Source of the DNA: an uncultured Acidimicrobiales bacterium
GTDB taxonomy: Bacteria; Actinomycetota; Acidimicrobiia; Acidimicrobiales; SZUA-35
Direction of reading: 5' to 3'
Assembly: GCA_937922785.1 (NCBI GenBank)
Contig: CALAJQ010000017.1
Location: 62,001 to 126,000 of the forward strand
DNA: 64,000 nucleotides
In this document: piece after piece, positions 7,568 through 15,852 of the stretch
How positions within the stretch are numbered: position 1 is the first letter of the stretch
How the letters are laid out: every line of letters starts with the position of its first letter
Notes under the pieces: model-generated
The model's database searches: none
What the model saw: the letters and a program-made list of their open reading frames with translations, nothing else
What the model was told of the DNA's origin: nothing
Position numbers and translations under genes: made by a program

Positions 7568-7595
7568 TTGGGCGGATCAGATTGGGCGGATCAGG
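7568..7595. repeat. 14-bp direct repeat across the tesB stop
   Basis: TTGGGCGGATCAGA and TTGGGCGGATCAGG are adjacent 14-bp copies at 7568-7581 and 7582-7595. The second copy encodes the last tesB codons (LIRP) and the first contains the stop, so the gene end has been locally duplicated. Confidence 0.75.
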
Positions 7596-8425
7596 CCTTC
7601 TTGGACGACAGTGGCTACTAACCGACCGTCGTGGGTGAAGACTTTGGCCGTCGCTAGCCCTCGAGCGTTGCCGGCGAAGGGCGTGTGCTGGTCATAAAGC
7701 ATCCACTCGTCAGCGCGGAATGGGCCGTGGAACCACATTGCGTGATCGAGGCTTGCCATCATCACGTTTGTGTCGCCATAAGAATGGCCGTGCGGCAGCA
7801 TCGTCGTGTCCAACAAAGTCATGTCTGATGCATAGGTCAGCAAGCAAGTGTGCAAGACCGGGTCGTCGGGCAGCGTCCCGTCGGTCTTGAACCAAACTAA
7901 TTGGTTCGGAGGCTGAGGCTCGTGGCGATCGAAAGGGTGTTGAGAGGCCCAGCGAGTGTCGATCGGTCGGTCTTCGTCAGGGTCCCAGCCGGCAGGAACA
8001 GTTTCCATGGCCTTCAGAATCTCACTGCGGGTCTTGAGGGTTTCCGGAGCTGGAGCATCTGGCATCGGGTCGCTGTGTTCAAACCCAGGTTCCTCTTTGT
8101 GGAACAAAACAGCCATGTTGAAGATCGCCCGGCCGTGTTGAATCGCTACCACACGTCGGGTTCCAAACGAGCGGCCGTCACGAATTCGGTCCACCTCGTA
8201 AAGAACTGGAATCTCGGGGTCGCCGGGACGGAGAAAGTAGGAGTGGAGGGAATGTACTCGCAACTCAGGTTCGACCGTCCGCACTGCTGCTACTAGCGAT
8301 TGTCCTGCCACTTGGCCGCCGAACAGGCGTTGACGATCTTCGTCGGGGTTGAACCCCCGGAAGATGTTTACCTCAATTGGTTCGAGGTCAAGAAGATTTA
8401 CGAGGGCGTCAACGGCGTCTTGCAC
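7577..8425 (-). CDS. tesB: Acyl-CoA thioesterase II (TesB family)
   Basis: Hydrolyses acyl-CoA to free fatty acid and CoA in the cytoplasm. The protein has 282 residues and two hotdog domains. N-terminal landmarks are the RLFGGQVAGQSL segment and LHSYFLRPGDP; the C-terminal hotdog has SLDHAMWFH with the conserved Asp, the YDQHTPFAGNARG loop and the terminal Gln in VVQEGLIRP. Length and motifs match E. coli TesB (286 residues). It is upstream of the icmA operon on the same strand but separated by the repeat arrays, so it is probably transcribed on its own. Confidence 0.93.
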   Translation of the reverse strand: MQDAVDALVNLLDLEPIEVNIFRGFNPDEDRQRLFGGQVAGQSLVAAVRTVEPELRVHSLHSYFLRPGDPEIPVLYEVDRIRDGRSFGTRRVVAIQHGRAIFNMAVLFHKEEPGFEHSDPMPDAPAPETLKTRSEILKAMETVPAGWDPDEDRPIDTRWASQHPFDRHEPQPPNQLVWFKTDGTLPDDPVLHTCLLTYASDMTLLDTTMLPHGHSYGDTNVMMASLDHAMWFHGPFRADEWMLYDQHTPFAGNARGLATAKVFTHDGRLVATVVQEGLIRPI

Positions 8426-8463
8426 CTGATCATTATGCCCTTCTCGGCTGAGCCAACAGGCAG

Positions 8464-8721
8464 TTAGCTAGCGCGCGTCCGGGCAATCCGTCGCAACGGT
8501 GGCTCGGTCTTAGGTGGAACCTTTCGCGGTGGCAACTCGGCCAGAACCTCAGTAGTTGCCTTTGCGATGATGGCAACTGCGCGCTCAAAGGCCTCTTCGG
8601 TAGCTGCGGAAGTATTTTGCACACCAGTGATCTTGCGGACATATTGGCGGGCGCCCGCTTCGATTTCTGCGGTTGTGGCGGAGGGCTCTAACCCTCTCAA
8701 AGTGGTGATGTTTCGGCACAT
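8464..8721 (-). CDS. DUF2277 family small protein
   Basis: Cytoplasmic protein of 85 residues and unknown function. The N-terminus MCRNITTLRGLEPSATTAEI followed by ARQYVRKITGVQ is characteristic of DUF2277, a family common in actinobacteria and proteobacteria. The C-terminal 25 residues are Pro/Arg-rich and probably disordered. The start codon is preceded on the minus strand by TATCTT and 7 nt, which suggests a leaderless transcript. It is divergent from egtB with a 41-bp shared promoter region. Confidence 0.8.
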   Translation of the reverse strand: MCRNITTLRGLEPSATTAEIEAGARQYVRKITGVQNTSAATEEAFERAVAIIAKATTEVLAELPPRKVPPKTEPPLRRIARTRAS

Positions 8722-8751
8722 GTAACGGAAGATACCTCACGTTCGGTGGGT

Positions 8752-8757
8752 TAGTCT
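8752..8757 (+). promoter_or_regulatory. -10-like box of egtB (leaderless)
   Basis: TAGTCT ends 5 nt before the GTG start at 8763 and there is no Shine-Dalgarno sequence, the geometry of a leaderless transcript. I see no convincing -35 box. Confidence 0.35.
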
Positions 8758-8762
8758 TAAGT

Positions 8763-10085
8763 GTGAGCTTGATTGACACGTCAAACGCAGCCGCTCTCTC
8801 AGCCCTGTATTTGCGGGTCCGCAATTACACCGAAGAGTTGTCTGAACCTCTTTCGCCGGAAGATCAGACCGTCCAGTCGATGCCCGACACCAGTCCAACA
8901 AAGTGGCATCGAGCCCACACAACCTGGTTCTTTGAGACCTTCATACTCGAACCGTATGAGTCCAACTTTGCTCGTTATGACGAGATCTACAACTTCTTGT
9001 TCAACAGCTACTACGTCCAGGTCGGCGACCGTTTCTCGCGCCCTGACCGTGGACTGATTTCCCGTCCTGGGGCGGCTGAAATTGCCCAGTACAGGGCAAA
9101 CGTCGACGGGCGGATCGTTGCGCTTATCGAATCGGCTGACGACGCGACACGGGCCGAAATCGCAACACTTCTAGTTCTCGGCTGCCATCACGAGCAGCAA
9201 CACCAGGAGCTGCTCTTGATGGACATCAAACACGTTTTGTCCATCAACCCGACCGAGCCCGCCTATTCCGCCAATTCCGCCAATTCCGCCTATTCCGACT
9301 CAGCTGCCGACGGATCAGCTCCAACCCAGCCCAGTGCGCCACCGGATCTTGGCTGGGTCGAGTTCGAAGGTGGGGTCTTCCCCATTGGCAAGAACCACTC
9401 GGACTCGGGTTTCACCTTCGACAATGAGGGTCCTGAACACGACGCTCTTATCGGGCCCTTCAAACTGGCTGACCGGCTAATTACTTGCGGCGAATGGCTC
9501 AACTTTATGGCCGACGACGGGTACCACCGAGCCGAACTGTGGCTGTCTGAAGGTTGGGCCTATCGCAACGAGCACAACTGGGAAGCGCCTCTTTACTGGC
9601 ATGGGTCTGATCATGGTTGGGTAATGCACACCCTGACAGGAACGCGTCCAGTGGATCCGAACGAACCGGTGTGTCATGTCTCTTTCTATGAAGCTGATGC
9701 CTTTGCATCTTGGGCAGATGCTCGCTTGCCTACCGAATTCGAATGGGAGCGGGCAGCCCAGCTTCACATCGATGCGGGGGCAACCGCAGAACTAACCCCA
9801 CGTCTTCATCCAGTTGTCGCTAGCGATTCCGAACTCGGCCTGCTTGGTCAGATGTTCGGTGAGTGCTGGGAGTGGACTGGTTCTCAGTATCGGCCTTACC
9901 CGGGCTTTAAGGCCCCCGATGGGGCAATTGGGGAGTACAACGGCAAGTTCATGATTAACCAAATGGTTCTTCGGGGCGGATGCGCGTATACCTCCGAGGG
10001 TCACATTCGTCCGACATACAGGAACTTCTTTCCGGCTCACACCCGCTGGCATTTGTCAGGGGTCAGGCTGGCAAAGGACTCCTGA
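8763..10085 (+). CDS. egtB: Ergothioneine biosynthesis iron enzyme EgtB
   Basis: Non-haem iron enzyme that makes the C-S bond of ergothioneine by oxidative coupling of hercynine with gamma-glutamylcysteine or cysteine. It has 440 residues. The N-terminal DinB-like helical domain carries the iron-binding histidines: WHRAHTTWFF (H49, H52) and GCHHEQQHQE (H143, H147). The C-terminal FGE-sulfatase domain has GWVEFEGGVFPIG, PTEFEWERAA, GECWEWTGSQYRPYPGF and RGGCAYTSEGHIRPTYRNFF. Between the domains is a low-complexity Ala/Ser/Asn/Tyr linker encoded by four 9-bp repeats. The start is GTG. EgtD (histidine methyltransferase), usually a neighbour, is not in the window. Confidence 0.95.
   Translation: MSLIDTSNAAALSALYLRVRNYTEELSEPLSPEDQTVQSMPDTSPTKWHRAHTTWFFETFILEPYESNFARYDEIYNFLFNSYYVQVGDRFSRPDRGLISRPGAAEIAQYRANVDGRIVALIESADDATRAEIATLLVLGCHHEQQHQELLLMDIKHVLSINPTEPAYSANSANSAYSDSAADGSAPTQPSAPPDLGWVEFEGGVFPIGKNHSDSGFTFDNEGPEHDALIGPFKLADRLITCGEWLNFMADDGYHRAELWLSEGWAYRNEHNWEAPLYWHGSDHGWVMHTLTGTRPVDPNEPVCHVSFYEADAFASWADARLPTEFEWERAAQLHIDAGATAELTPRLHPVVASDSELGLLGQMFGECWEWTGSQYRPYPGFKAPDGAIGEYNGKFMINQMVLRGGCAYTSEGHIRPTYRNFFPAHTRWHLSGVRLAKDS
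9261..9296 (+). repeat. 9-bp coding minisatellite inside egtB
   Basis: Four exact-period copies of GCC(T/A)ATTCC encode the interdomain linker (Ala-Tyr/Asn-Ser units). Slippage would keep the reading frame because the period is 9 bp. Confidence 0.85.
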
Positions 10086-10184
10086 GAAACAACAGCGATT
10101 ACTGGCCCATGGCGCCAGATGTAAATTGTGGTAGTCGAATTCGCGACCAAGTAGATTGTCGCGGCGTCTTGTAATGGATTCGTA

Positions 10185-10200
10185 ACGCGCACAAGCGCGT
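10185..10200. other. GC-rich hairpin between egtB and the Cache-HAMP gene
   Basis: ACGCGC-ACAA-GCGCGT forms a 6-bp perfect stem in the 176-bp spacer 10086-10261. It has no U tract and may be a weak terminator of egtB or a leader structure of the next gene. The rest of the spacer shows no coding signal or RNA gene that I recognise. Confidence 0.4.
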
Positions 10201-10261
10201 AACAGAGCGCATCGGTCTCGGACCTAATACTTGGCCCGTGACAGTTACCTAAGGGGACATC

Positions 10262-11563
10262 GTGAAAATCTCAATCCGTGGTCTGGTTGCAGCCCTTCTC
10301 GCACTATTGCTGTTTTCGTTCGGCGGCATCATCTGGACCAATCGATCTACGGCAAATGCAGAGATCATTTCAGGCATGGAATCGATTTTGTCGAACGTGT
10401 CCCAAAGCACCACTGCCCGATCTGAAGATTTCCTCGCAGACGCCAGAGCCAGTTCCGAAGTGGCGGCGGTTGCGCTTACGCAACAGGCCATGGCCACCCC
10501 AGAAGAGCTTGAAAGCTATTTTGGAGCCTTGCTCAGGTCCACCCCGAGCGCAAACGGGGCCTTCTATGGGACCGTCGACGGGGATTTCGTATTTGTGTCA
10601 AGAACCGACGCTGACAACGGGCCAGGTTTTCGAACCAAGGTGATTAGCACAGACGATGGTGAGCGGACCGTCGAGCTAATCGACCGGGATGTCGACTTCG
10701 CAGTGACAGAGACTGCGCTTGATCCACAAGATGAGTACGACCCACGAACTAGAACGTGGTTCCAGTCTGCAATTGAGCGTTCGGGAACGGTTCTGACCGA
10801 CCCGTACGTTTTCTTTACCAGTCAACGTCCTGGTATCACTGCTGCGACTCCGGTGCTGGACGCAGGCGGTCAGGTGTCTGGTGTTGTTGGTGTTGACGTC
10901 GAATTGAGCGATCTTTCTTCGTTTCTAAGTGATCTCAGCCTGGGCGACAACGGCTCGGCATTTGTTTTCAACGTCCAGGGAGAGGTTATAGCGCTTGAAG
11001 ATCTTGATCGGATCCGCCAACCCGATGGCGCCGGATTTAGGCTGACGTCAGTAAGTGAACTTGATAGTCCGGTGCTGTCAGCATCGTTTGCGGCCAGTTC
11101 AGACCTTGGCTTGACGCCCAAGACGTTCACCGTTGACAGCGAGGATTCAACTCTTCACGCATTTGTTGCGCCCATTGAACAGACCGACTGGATTCTCGGT
11201 GTTGCCTTAGACGAGCGAGACTTTCTCGGCGAAGTCCGTAGCGAGCAACAGCGCAGCAACCTAATTGCCTTGGCCCTTGGGCTGATTGGCCTCGCAGTCG
11301 GTTGGCGACTGATTCAGAACGTGACTGTCCCGCTAACTGAACTTCGGAATCGAGCACGTGAAATCGAGGCTGGAAACCTAGTTGAAGCCGAACCCTCAAC
11401 CGCGGTCATCAACGAGCTGAGAACGACCTCGGATGCGTTTGACCTCATGGTTAAGGCATTGTTGAAGGAGCGCAGCGCCGGGGGTGAGGCACACACAATC
11501 GACCTGGATGGCCAGGATGATGTCTCGGCGATGCCTGCCGATGCTGCGAAACCGTCGAAGTGA
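10262..11563 (+). CDS. Membrane Cache-HAMP sensor protein without output domain
   Basis: Predicted receptor of 433 residues that binds a small ligand outside the cell. TM1 is at about residues 7-25 (LVAALLALLLFSFGGIIW). An extracellular dCache-type domain follows, with the family motif YDPRTRTWFQSA and strand pattern ITAATPVLDAGGQVSGVVGVDVEL. TM2 (LIALALGLIGLAVGWRLI) is at about residues 336-354 and a HAMP domain follows (VTVPLTELRNRAREIEAGNL). The chain ends about 50 residues later with no kinase, GGDEF or methyl-accepting domain. The GTG start has AAGGGGAC upstream. It must signal through a partner or be a truncated receptor; no partner gene is adjacent. Confidence 0.85.
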   Translation: MKISIRGLVAALLALLLFSFGGIIWTNRSTANAEIISGMESILSNVSQSTTARSEDFLADARASSEVAAVALTQQAMATPEELESYFGALLRSTPSANGAFYGTVDGDFVFVSRTDADNGPGFRTKVISTDDGERTVELIDRDVDFAVTETALDPQDEYDPRTRTWFQSAIERSGTVLTDPYVFFTSQRPGITAATPVLDAGGQVSGVVGVDVELSDLSSFLSDLSLGDNGSAFVFNVQGEVIALEDLDRIRQPDGAGFRLTSVSELDSPVLSASFAASSDLGLTPKTFTVDSEDSTLHAFVAPIEQTDWILGVALDERDFLGEVRSEQQRSNLIALALGLIGLAVGWRLIQNVTVPLTELRNRAREIEAGNLVEAEPSTAVINELRTTSDAFDLMVKALLKERSAGGEAHTIDLDGQDDVSAMPADAAKPSK

Positions 11564-11660
11564 GGGCTGGCTAGACGGCGATCCTCCTAGCTAGCCAAAG
11601 TCGTCGGGTAGGTATCTGCTTCGTCTGGACTGTTTGTGTTCCACCAGTCAGAATCAATCG

Positions 11661-12074
11661 ATGGCAATAAGGTCAATCAAAGACATCGTCGGCGAGGCAA
11701 AAGCGGAGATCGACAACATAAGCCCCGAGGAAGCGTTGCGTCGAAGCAACGAAGAGGGTGCTCAGCTCGTCGACATTCGAGACGTGCGTGAGCTTCAACG
11801 AGAAGGAACACTGGACGGCGGCATGCATGCACCTCGGGGAATGCTGGAGTTCTGGGTGGCCCCTGACTCGCCGTATGCCAAAGAAGCTTTCGCAGCAGAT
11901 CGAGAGTTCATCCTTTGTTGTGCCAGCGGTTGGCGCTCTGCGCTGTCGGCCAAAATGCTCCAGGACATGGGCATGGAAAAAGTGAGCCATATCGAGACCG
12001 GCTTCAAGGGTTGGAGCGGGGATGGCATGCCTGTAGTTGACTACGACACCTGGAAGCAGTCGAGCAAGAAATGA
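11661..12074 (+). CDS. Rhodanese-domain sulfurtransferase
   Basis: Single-domain rhodanese of 137 residues that would move a sulfane sulfur through a persulfide on Cys87. Seen are the LVDIRDVREL strand with the CH2A-type Asp-Arg, the active loop CASGWRSA, and the C-terminal HIETGFKGWSGDGMPV. ATG 11661 is preferred; a TTG at 11634 would only add a nonconserved tail. Its stop overlaps the start of the CaiB gene by 4 bp (ATGA), so the two are coupled, though their biochemical link is not obvious. Confidence 0.88.
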   Translation: MAIRSIKDIVGEAKAEIDNISPEEALRRSNEEGAQLVDIRDVRELQREGTLDGGMHAPRGMLEFWVAPDSPYAKEAFAADREFILCCASGWRSALSAKMLQDMGMEKVSHIETGFKGWSGDGMPVVDYDTWKQSSKK

Positions 12075-13159
12075 GACCTCTAGAGGGCGTCAAGGTTGTT
12101 GAGGCCGCTGCCTATATCTCAATTCCGTTTGGCGCAATGGCCTTGGCAGATCTCGGAGCTGACGTCATTAAGGTCGAACCACCGCGTGGCGAAACTTACC
12201 GACACTTCGGGCCCCAATATGGCACCTCCTCACTGGCGTACAAAGCCGTCAACCAGAACAAGCGAGGGGTCTTCATTGACCTAAAGGCGCCTGAGGGGAT
12301 AGCGCAGCTAAAGGAACTGCTGGCTGACGCTGATCTATTCATGACGAACTGGCGGCCCACAGTGGCGCCCTCGCTCGGACTGACTGACGAAGTGATCCGA
12401 ACTGAGTTCCCCCAACTCATCTGGGTTCGTGTCAGCGGTTATGGCCCGACTGGCCCGATGGCGAACATGCCGGCATATGACGGCATCGTTCAAAGCCGAT
12501 CGGGCCTAATGCGAATGGAACCGGGCGAACCGCAGGTGCCTACGAACCTGTTGGCAGACAAAGTCAGCGCAATGACGGCGGCTCAAACAGCGACGGCCGC
12601 CTTGTTGGCTCGACACCGCACCGGCAAAGGTGCAATATGTGACGTTTCGATGCTTGATGCTTTGGCCTATTTCGCTGGCGCCGACTTCTCGGCCGGTCAC
12701 CGCATAGTCGATAACGATCCTGACCTACGGGTCTACGGCCAGATCAAAGGCACGTCTCCAATGCCAACCGCTGACGGTTGGATCACTCTGTCACCAGTCA
12801 CGGGCCGACAGCTCCGTGCATGCCTTGCGGCCACCGGATTTGGAGATAGTTGGGATGAGATTCTGGCCGGCGGCAAAGCAAACATCTGGGCTAATTGCAC
12901 TGCCAAGTTTGGAAAGCGCTTAACCGAAGAGACCACCGAGTTCTGGGAACGAGCGTTTCGAGACGCCGATGTACCAGCCGGCGCTGTCATGACACTCGAG
13001 CAGCACATTAATGATGCGCAGACCCTCCACAACGAAACCTATGAGGTAACAAACGAGCCTGGCGTTGGTCATTACCGCCGAGTTCAGTACCCGGCATGGT
13101 TTAACGGTTCCAAACCCGAGACAGCAGGTTTGGTATCACCTCAACTTGAGGCCCCTTGA
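12071..13159 (+). CDS. CaiB/BaiF class III CoA-transferase
   Basis: Transfers CoA between an acyl-CoA and a free acid through an aspartyl-CoA anhydride. It has 362 residues. N-terminal family motif: GVKVVEAAAYISIPFGA...LGADVIKVEPPRGE. The catalytic Asp is in AICDVSMLDALAY, at about residue 192. NKRGVFIDLKAPEG and VSGYGPTGPMANMPAYDGI are also typical. It overlaps the rhodanese gene by 4 bp. The acid substrate cannot be predicted; alternatives include alpha-methylacyl-CoA racemase, which shares the fold. Confidence 0.9.
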   Translation: MRPLEGVKVVEAAAYISIPFGAMALADLGADVIKVEPPRGETYRHFGPQYGTSSLAYKAVNQNKRGVFIDLKAPEGIAQLKELLADADLFMTNWRPTVAPSLGLTDEVIRTEFPQLIWVRVSGYGPTGPMANMPAYDGIVQSRSGLMRMEPGEPQVPTNLLADKVSAMTAAQTATAALLARHRTGKGAICDVSMLDALAYFAGADFSAGHRIVDNDPDLRVYGQIKGTSPMPTADGWITLSPVTGRQLRACLAATGFGDSWDEILAGGKANIWANCTAKFGKRLTEETTEFWERAFRDADVPAGAVMTLEQHINDAQTLHNETYEVTNEPGVGHYRRVQYPAWFNGSKPETAGLVSPQLEAP

Positions 13160-13183
13160 CTTTGGTTGTGTCAGGCCTAATCT
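13156..13183 (+). promoter_or_regulatory. Leaderless promoter of the EamA transporter
   Basis: TTGACT (13156-13161), a 16-nt spacer, then TAATCT (13178-13183) and 6 nt to the ATG at 13190. The -35 box overlaps the stop codon of the CoA-transferase gene. This is one of the best promoter matches in the window. Confidence 0.65.
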
Positions 13184-13189
13184 ACGCCG

Positions 13190-14080
13190 ATGCAGACGGG
13201 GTCAACGATGTCGCATTTGAAGGGATCAGTGTTGGTCCTCTGTGTTGGCGTCGTTGTCAGCTTCGGAGCGTTGGCCTTCCGCTTTGCGTCAGACGAAGGA
13301 ACCGCGGACGCGTGGGAGTACCTGTTCTTTCGCGGTGTCGGGATGGTAATCGCAGTTTCGCTGGTTCTCGGATTTCGCCACCGATCAAAGGTCTGGAGCG
13401 AGTTCGCACAGATTCGACCTAGTCACGTTGGTATTGGTGTTGTGCTCGGGTTTATCTCGTGTGCGTTCATCATTGCGCTTGAGGTTACGACAGTTGCATT
13501 TGTGCTGTTTTTGCAGACTATGGCACCCATTATCGCTGCCTACCTCAGCTGGGTGATCATGTCTGAGCGAGTGTCTCGGCAGGCCGTCGTGGCCACTGCG
13601 CTTAGCATTGTTGGCATCGTGGTGATGTTTTCCGGGACCGTTACCCAGGACATCAGGCCAGCCGCGTTGTTCGCCATTACCATCCCTATCGGGTTCGGGC
13701 TTTACGCAACGTTGGTCAGGGCTACCGAAAACATGAACAGCGCAGTGCCGTTGCTAACCGCCGGCATCACTTTGATGATCGCGGGAGCTATTGCGGTAGC
13801 ACTCGGAAATGGCTTCAGTATCGACCTTCGCGATGCTCTAATAGGAATCTTTGCTGGCAGCTTCCTGTTGGGATTCCCGATGGCAGTCTTCAACGTGGCC
13901 CAGAAGGTTGTCCCCTCTCCTGAGACAGCCTTGCTGCTAATGAGCGAGGTCGTTCTTGCACCTCTATGGGCTTGGATATTTGTAGAGGAGATCCCTGAGT
14001 TAACCACACTTATAGGTGGGTCGATCGTCCTCGGGTCGGTAGTTTGGCTCACATTGAGCCGACGCCAGCCCGCCCGGTAG
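13190..14080 (+). CDS. EamA/DMT-family membrane transporter
   Basis: Predicted drug/metabolite-type transporter of 296 residues with about ten membrane helices in two EamA repeats (about residues 10-145 and 155-292). Helix examples are SVLVLCVGVVVSFGALAF, HVGIGVVLGFISCAFIIAL and TTLIGGSIVLGSVVWLTL. The second repeat contains the conserved ETALLLMSEVVLAPLWAWIFVEE-like stretch. ATG 13190 is supported by the promoter 6 nt upstream; ATG 13208 is the alternative. Exporter direction and substrate are unknown. Confidence 0.88.
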   Translation: MQTGSTMSHLKGSVLVLCVGVVVSFGALAFRFASDEGTADAWEYLFFRGVGMVIAVSLVLGFRHRSKVWSEFAQIRPSHVGIGVVLGFISCAFIIALEVTTVAFVLFLQTMAPIIAAYLSWVIMSERVSRQAVVATALSIVGIVVMFSGTVTQDIRPAALFAITIPIGFGLYATLVRATENMNSAVPLLTAGITLMIAGAIAVALGNGFSIDLRDALIGIFAGSFLLGFPMAVFNVAQKVVPSPETALLLMSEVVLAPLWAWIFVEEIPELTTLIGGSIVLGSVVWLTLSRRQPAR

Positions 14081-14083
14081 CCT
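14054..14083 (+). promoter_or_regulatory. Possible promoter of the ABC exporter genes
   Basis: TTGAGC (14054-14059), an 18-nt spacer, TAGCCT (14078-14083), then 7 nt to the GTG start at 14091. The -35 match is weak; the leaderless geometry resembles the other promoters here. Confidence 0.4.
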
Positions 14084-14090
14084 GCAACAA

Positions 14091-15842
14091 GTGAAAGCTA
14101 TTGCAAGAATCTGGCCGTGGGCTAGAAACTACCGCCGTTACATGTTTGCGGCTATGGCCTCCACACTTGTCTCGGTCGCAGTAAACCTGATTATTCCGCT
14201 CCAGACTTCACGAGTCATCGACGACGGCATCGTGCCTGATGATCGAGGGCTGGTAGCGCGAACAATCTTGCTAATGGTCGGCCTGATCGTGTTCGGCATG
14301 GTGGCTTCAGGCCTGTCCAGCATCATGGCTGTTCGTTTTGCCTTCAATACGGTGTCAGACCTCAGACGCGACCTATACAGCCACACGCAGGACTTCTCCT
14401 ACGCAAACCTCGACAAGGTCTCAACCGGGGAGATTCTCGTTCGGCTAACCAGCGACATGTCCAAGGTTCTGAACATGATGACCATGGGTCTCTCGCTTGT
14501 AGCCCAGACACCATTGATGTTCTTTGGTGCCTTGTTGGCAATCGTTGCGTTAGATGCGTCGCTGTCAGTGGTGTTGCTCTTCATGATTCCAGCGATTGGC
14601 TTGGTGGTCTGGTACGTGCTGACTCGTTCGGGGGCTCTATATGAAGCCGTCCAGTCTCGGCTTGATCGAATGAACACTGTTCTTCAGGAGAACATTCAGG
14701 GAATCGAAGTAGTTAAAGCGTTTGTCCGTCAGGAATATGAGATTGATCGGTTTGATGACGTCGCCGACGATCTAGCTGCGCAAGCAACAACTGTTAACCA
14801 GCTAGTGGCATCGCTGTTTCCAACTCTCATTACGATCTCAAGTTTCGGCGTAGCTGGTGTGATCTGGTTGGGTGGTTACAACGTGATCGACGGTGACTTG
14901 TCCGCTGGCAATTTGGTGGCATTCATCAGCTATCTGGGCCTTGTTTCGTTCCCGTTGATCATGTTCGCCTTTGTCCAGCCGATGTTGTCGGCTGCCGGAG
15001 CGTCAATGGTTCGGATCACTGCAGTACTTGACCAGCCAGCCGCGGTAACCGAGGCTCAGAATCCAGTCACCCTCGAAGCGGTAGCCAGACCAGGCGATGT
15101 CCGCTTTGAAAACGTCTGTTTCCGATACGAAGGTCAGGCCGACAGCGCGGCGCCTGACGAAGCGTTGTCTGGCGTGAACCTGGACATCCCCCAAGGTCGG
15201 ACTGTCGCCATTTTGGGCGCTACCGGGTCCGGCAAATCAACACTGGTAAACCTTATTCCCCGGCTCTATGACGCAACTCGTGGCACGGTTTCGGTAGGTG
15301 GGGTAGATGTTAAGCAGCTGTCCAAACAATCGCTTAGACGCAATGTCGGCATAGCTCTCCAAGAACCACAACTGTTCGCTGGTTCGGTGATGGACAACTT
15401 GCGTTACGGCCGGCCTGAAGCAAGCGACGCCGAGGTTTTTGCAGCAGCAAAGGCCGCTCAGGCCGATGCGTTCATCCGGGAGATGTCCGATGGATATCGC
15501 TCTAAGGTCGAACAAAGTGGTTCCAACTTCTCCGGTGGTCAACGACAGCGCATGTCGATTGCTCGCACGTTGGTTACCGATCCCAACATCCTGATTTTGG
15601 ATGATTCAACCAGTGCTGTTGATCTCGACACCGAGGCTCGTATCCAAGAAGCGCTAAGAGTTTTCGAAGATCGGACGGTGATATTGGTTGCTCAGCGAAT
15701 CAGTACAGCGCTAGGTGCGGACTGGATCGTTGTTCTAGACCGAGGCCAAGTGCGAGCAGTCGGCACTCACGACGAATTGATTGCTAGCAGCGAGATTTAT
15801 TCTGAGATCTACCGCTCCCAACTTGGCGAGCCAGCTAACTGA
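14091..15842 (+). CDS. ABC exporter half-transporter, subunit with degenerate ATP site
   Basis: Membrane-fused ATPase of 583 residues that pairs with the product of the next gene. An ABC membrane domain of six helices (about residues 15-310) is followed by a nucleotide-binding domain. Walker A is GATGSGKST (about 376), the signature FSGGQRQR, and Walker B ILILDDSTSAVD (about 500). The catalytic Glu after Walker B is Asp, and the H-loop His is Gln (LVAQRIST, about 533). Both changes mark the non-hydrolysing site of heterodimeric exporters such as TM287/288. The start is GTG. Substrate is unknown; lipids or drugs are usual for the family. Confidence 0.9.
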   Translation: MKAIARIWPWARNYRRYMFAAMASTLVSVAVNLIIPLQTSRVIDDGIVPDDRGLVARTILLMVGLIVFGMVASGLSSIMAVRFAFNTVSDLRRDLYSHTQDFSYANLDKVSTGEILVRLTSDMSKVLNMMTMGLSLVAQTPLMFFGALLAIVALDASLSVVLLFMIPAIGLVVWYVLTRSGALYEAVQSRLDRMNTVLQENIQGIEVVKAFVRQEYEIDRFDDVADDLAAQATTVNQLVASLFPTLITISSFGVAGVIWLGGYNVIDGDLSAGNLVAFISYLGLVSFPLIMFAFVQPMLSAAGASMVRITAVLDQPAAVTEAQNPVTLEAVARPGDVRFENVCFRYEGQADSAAPDEALSGVNLDIPQGRTVAILGATGSGKSTLVNLIPRLYDATRGTVSVGGVDVKQLSKQSLRRNVGIALQEPQLFAGSVMDNLRYGRPEASDAEVFAAAKAAQADAFIREMSDGYRSKVEQSGSNFSGGQRQRMSIARTLVTDPNILILDDSTSAVDLDTEARIQEALRVFEDRTVILVAQRISTALGADWIVVLDRGQVRAVGTHDELIASSEIYSEIYRSQLGEPAN

Positions 15843-15852
15843 TGAGCTCATC

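Noticed and set aside
10086-10261. Small RNA or tRNA in the spacer after egtB
   Set aside because: Only one 6-bp hairpin is visible; no RNA family signature was recognised.
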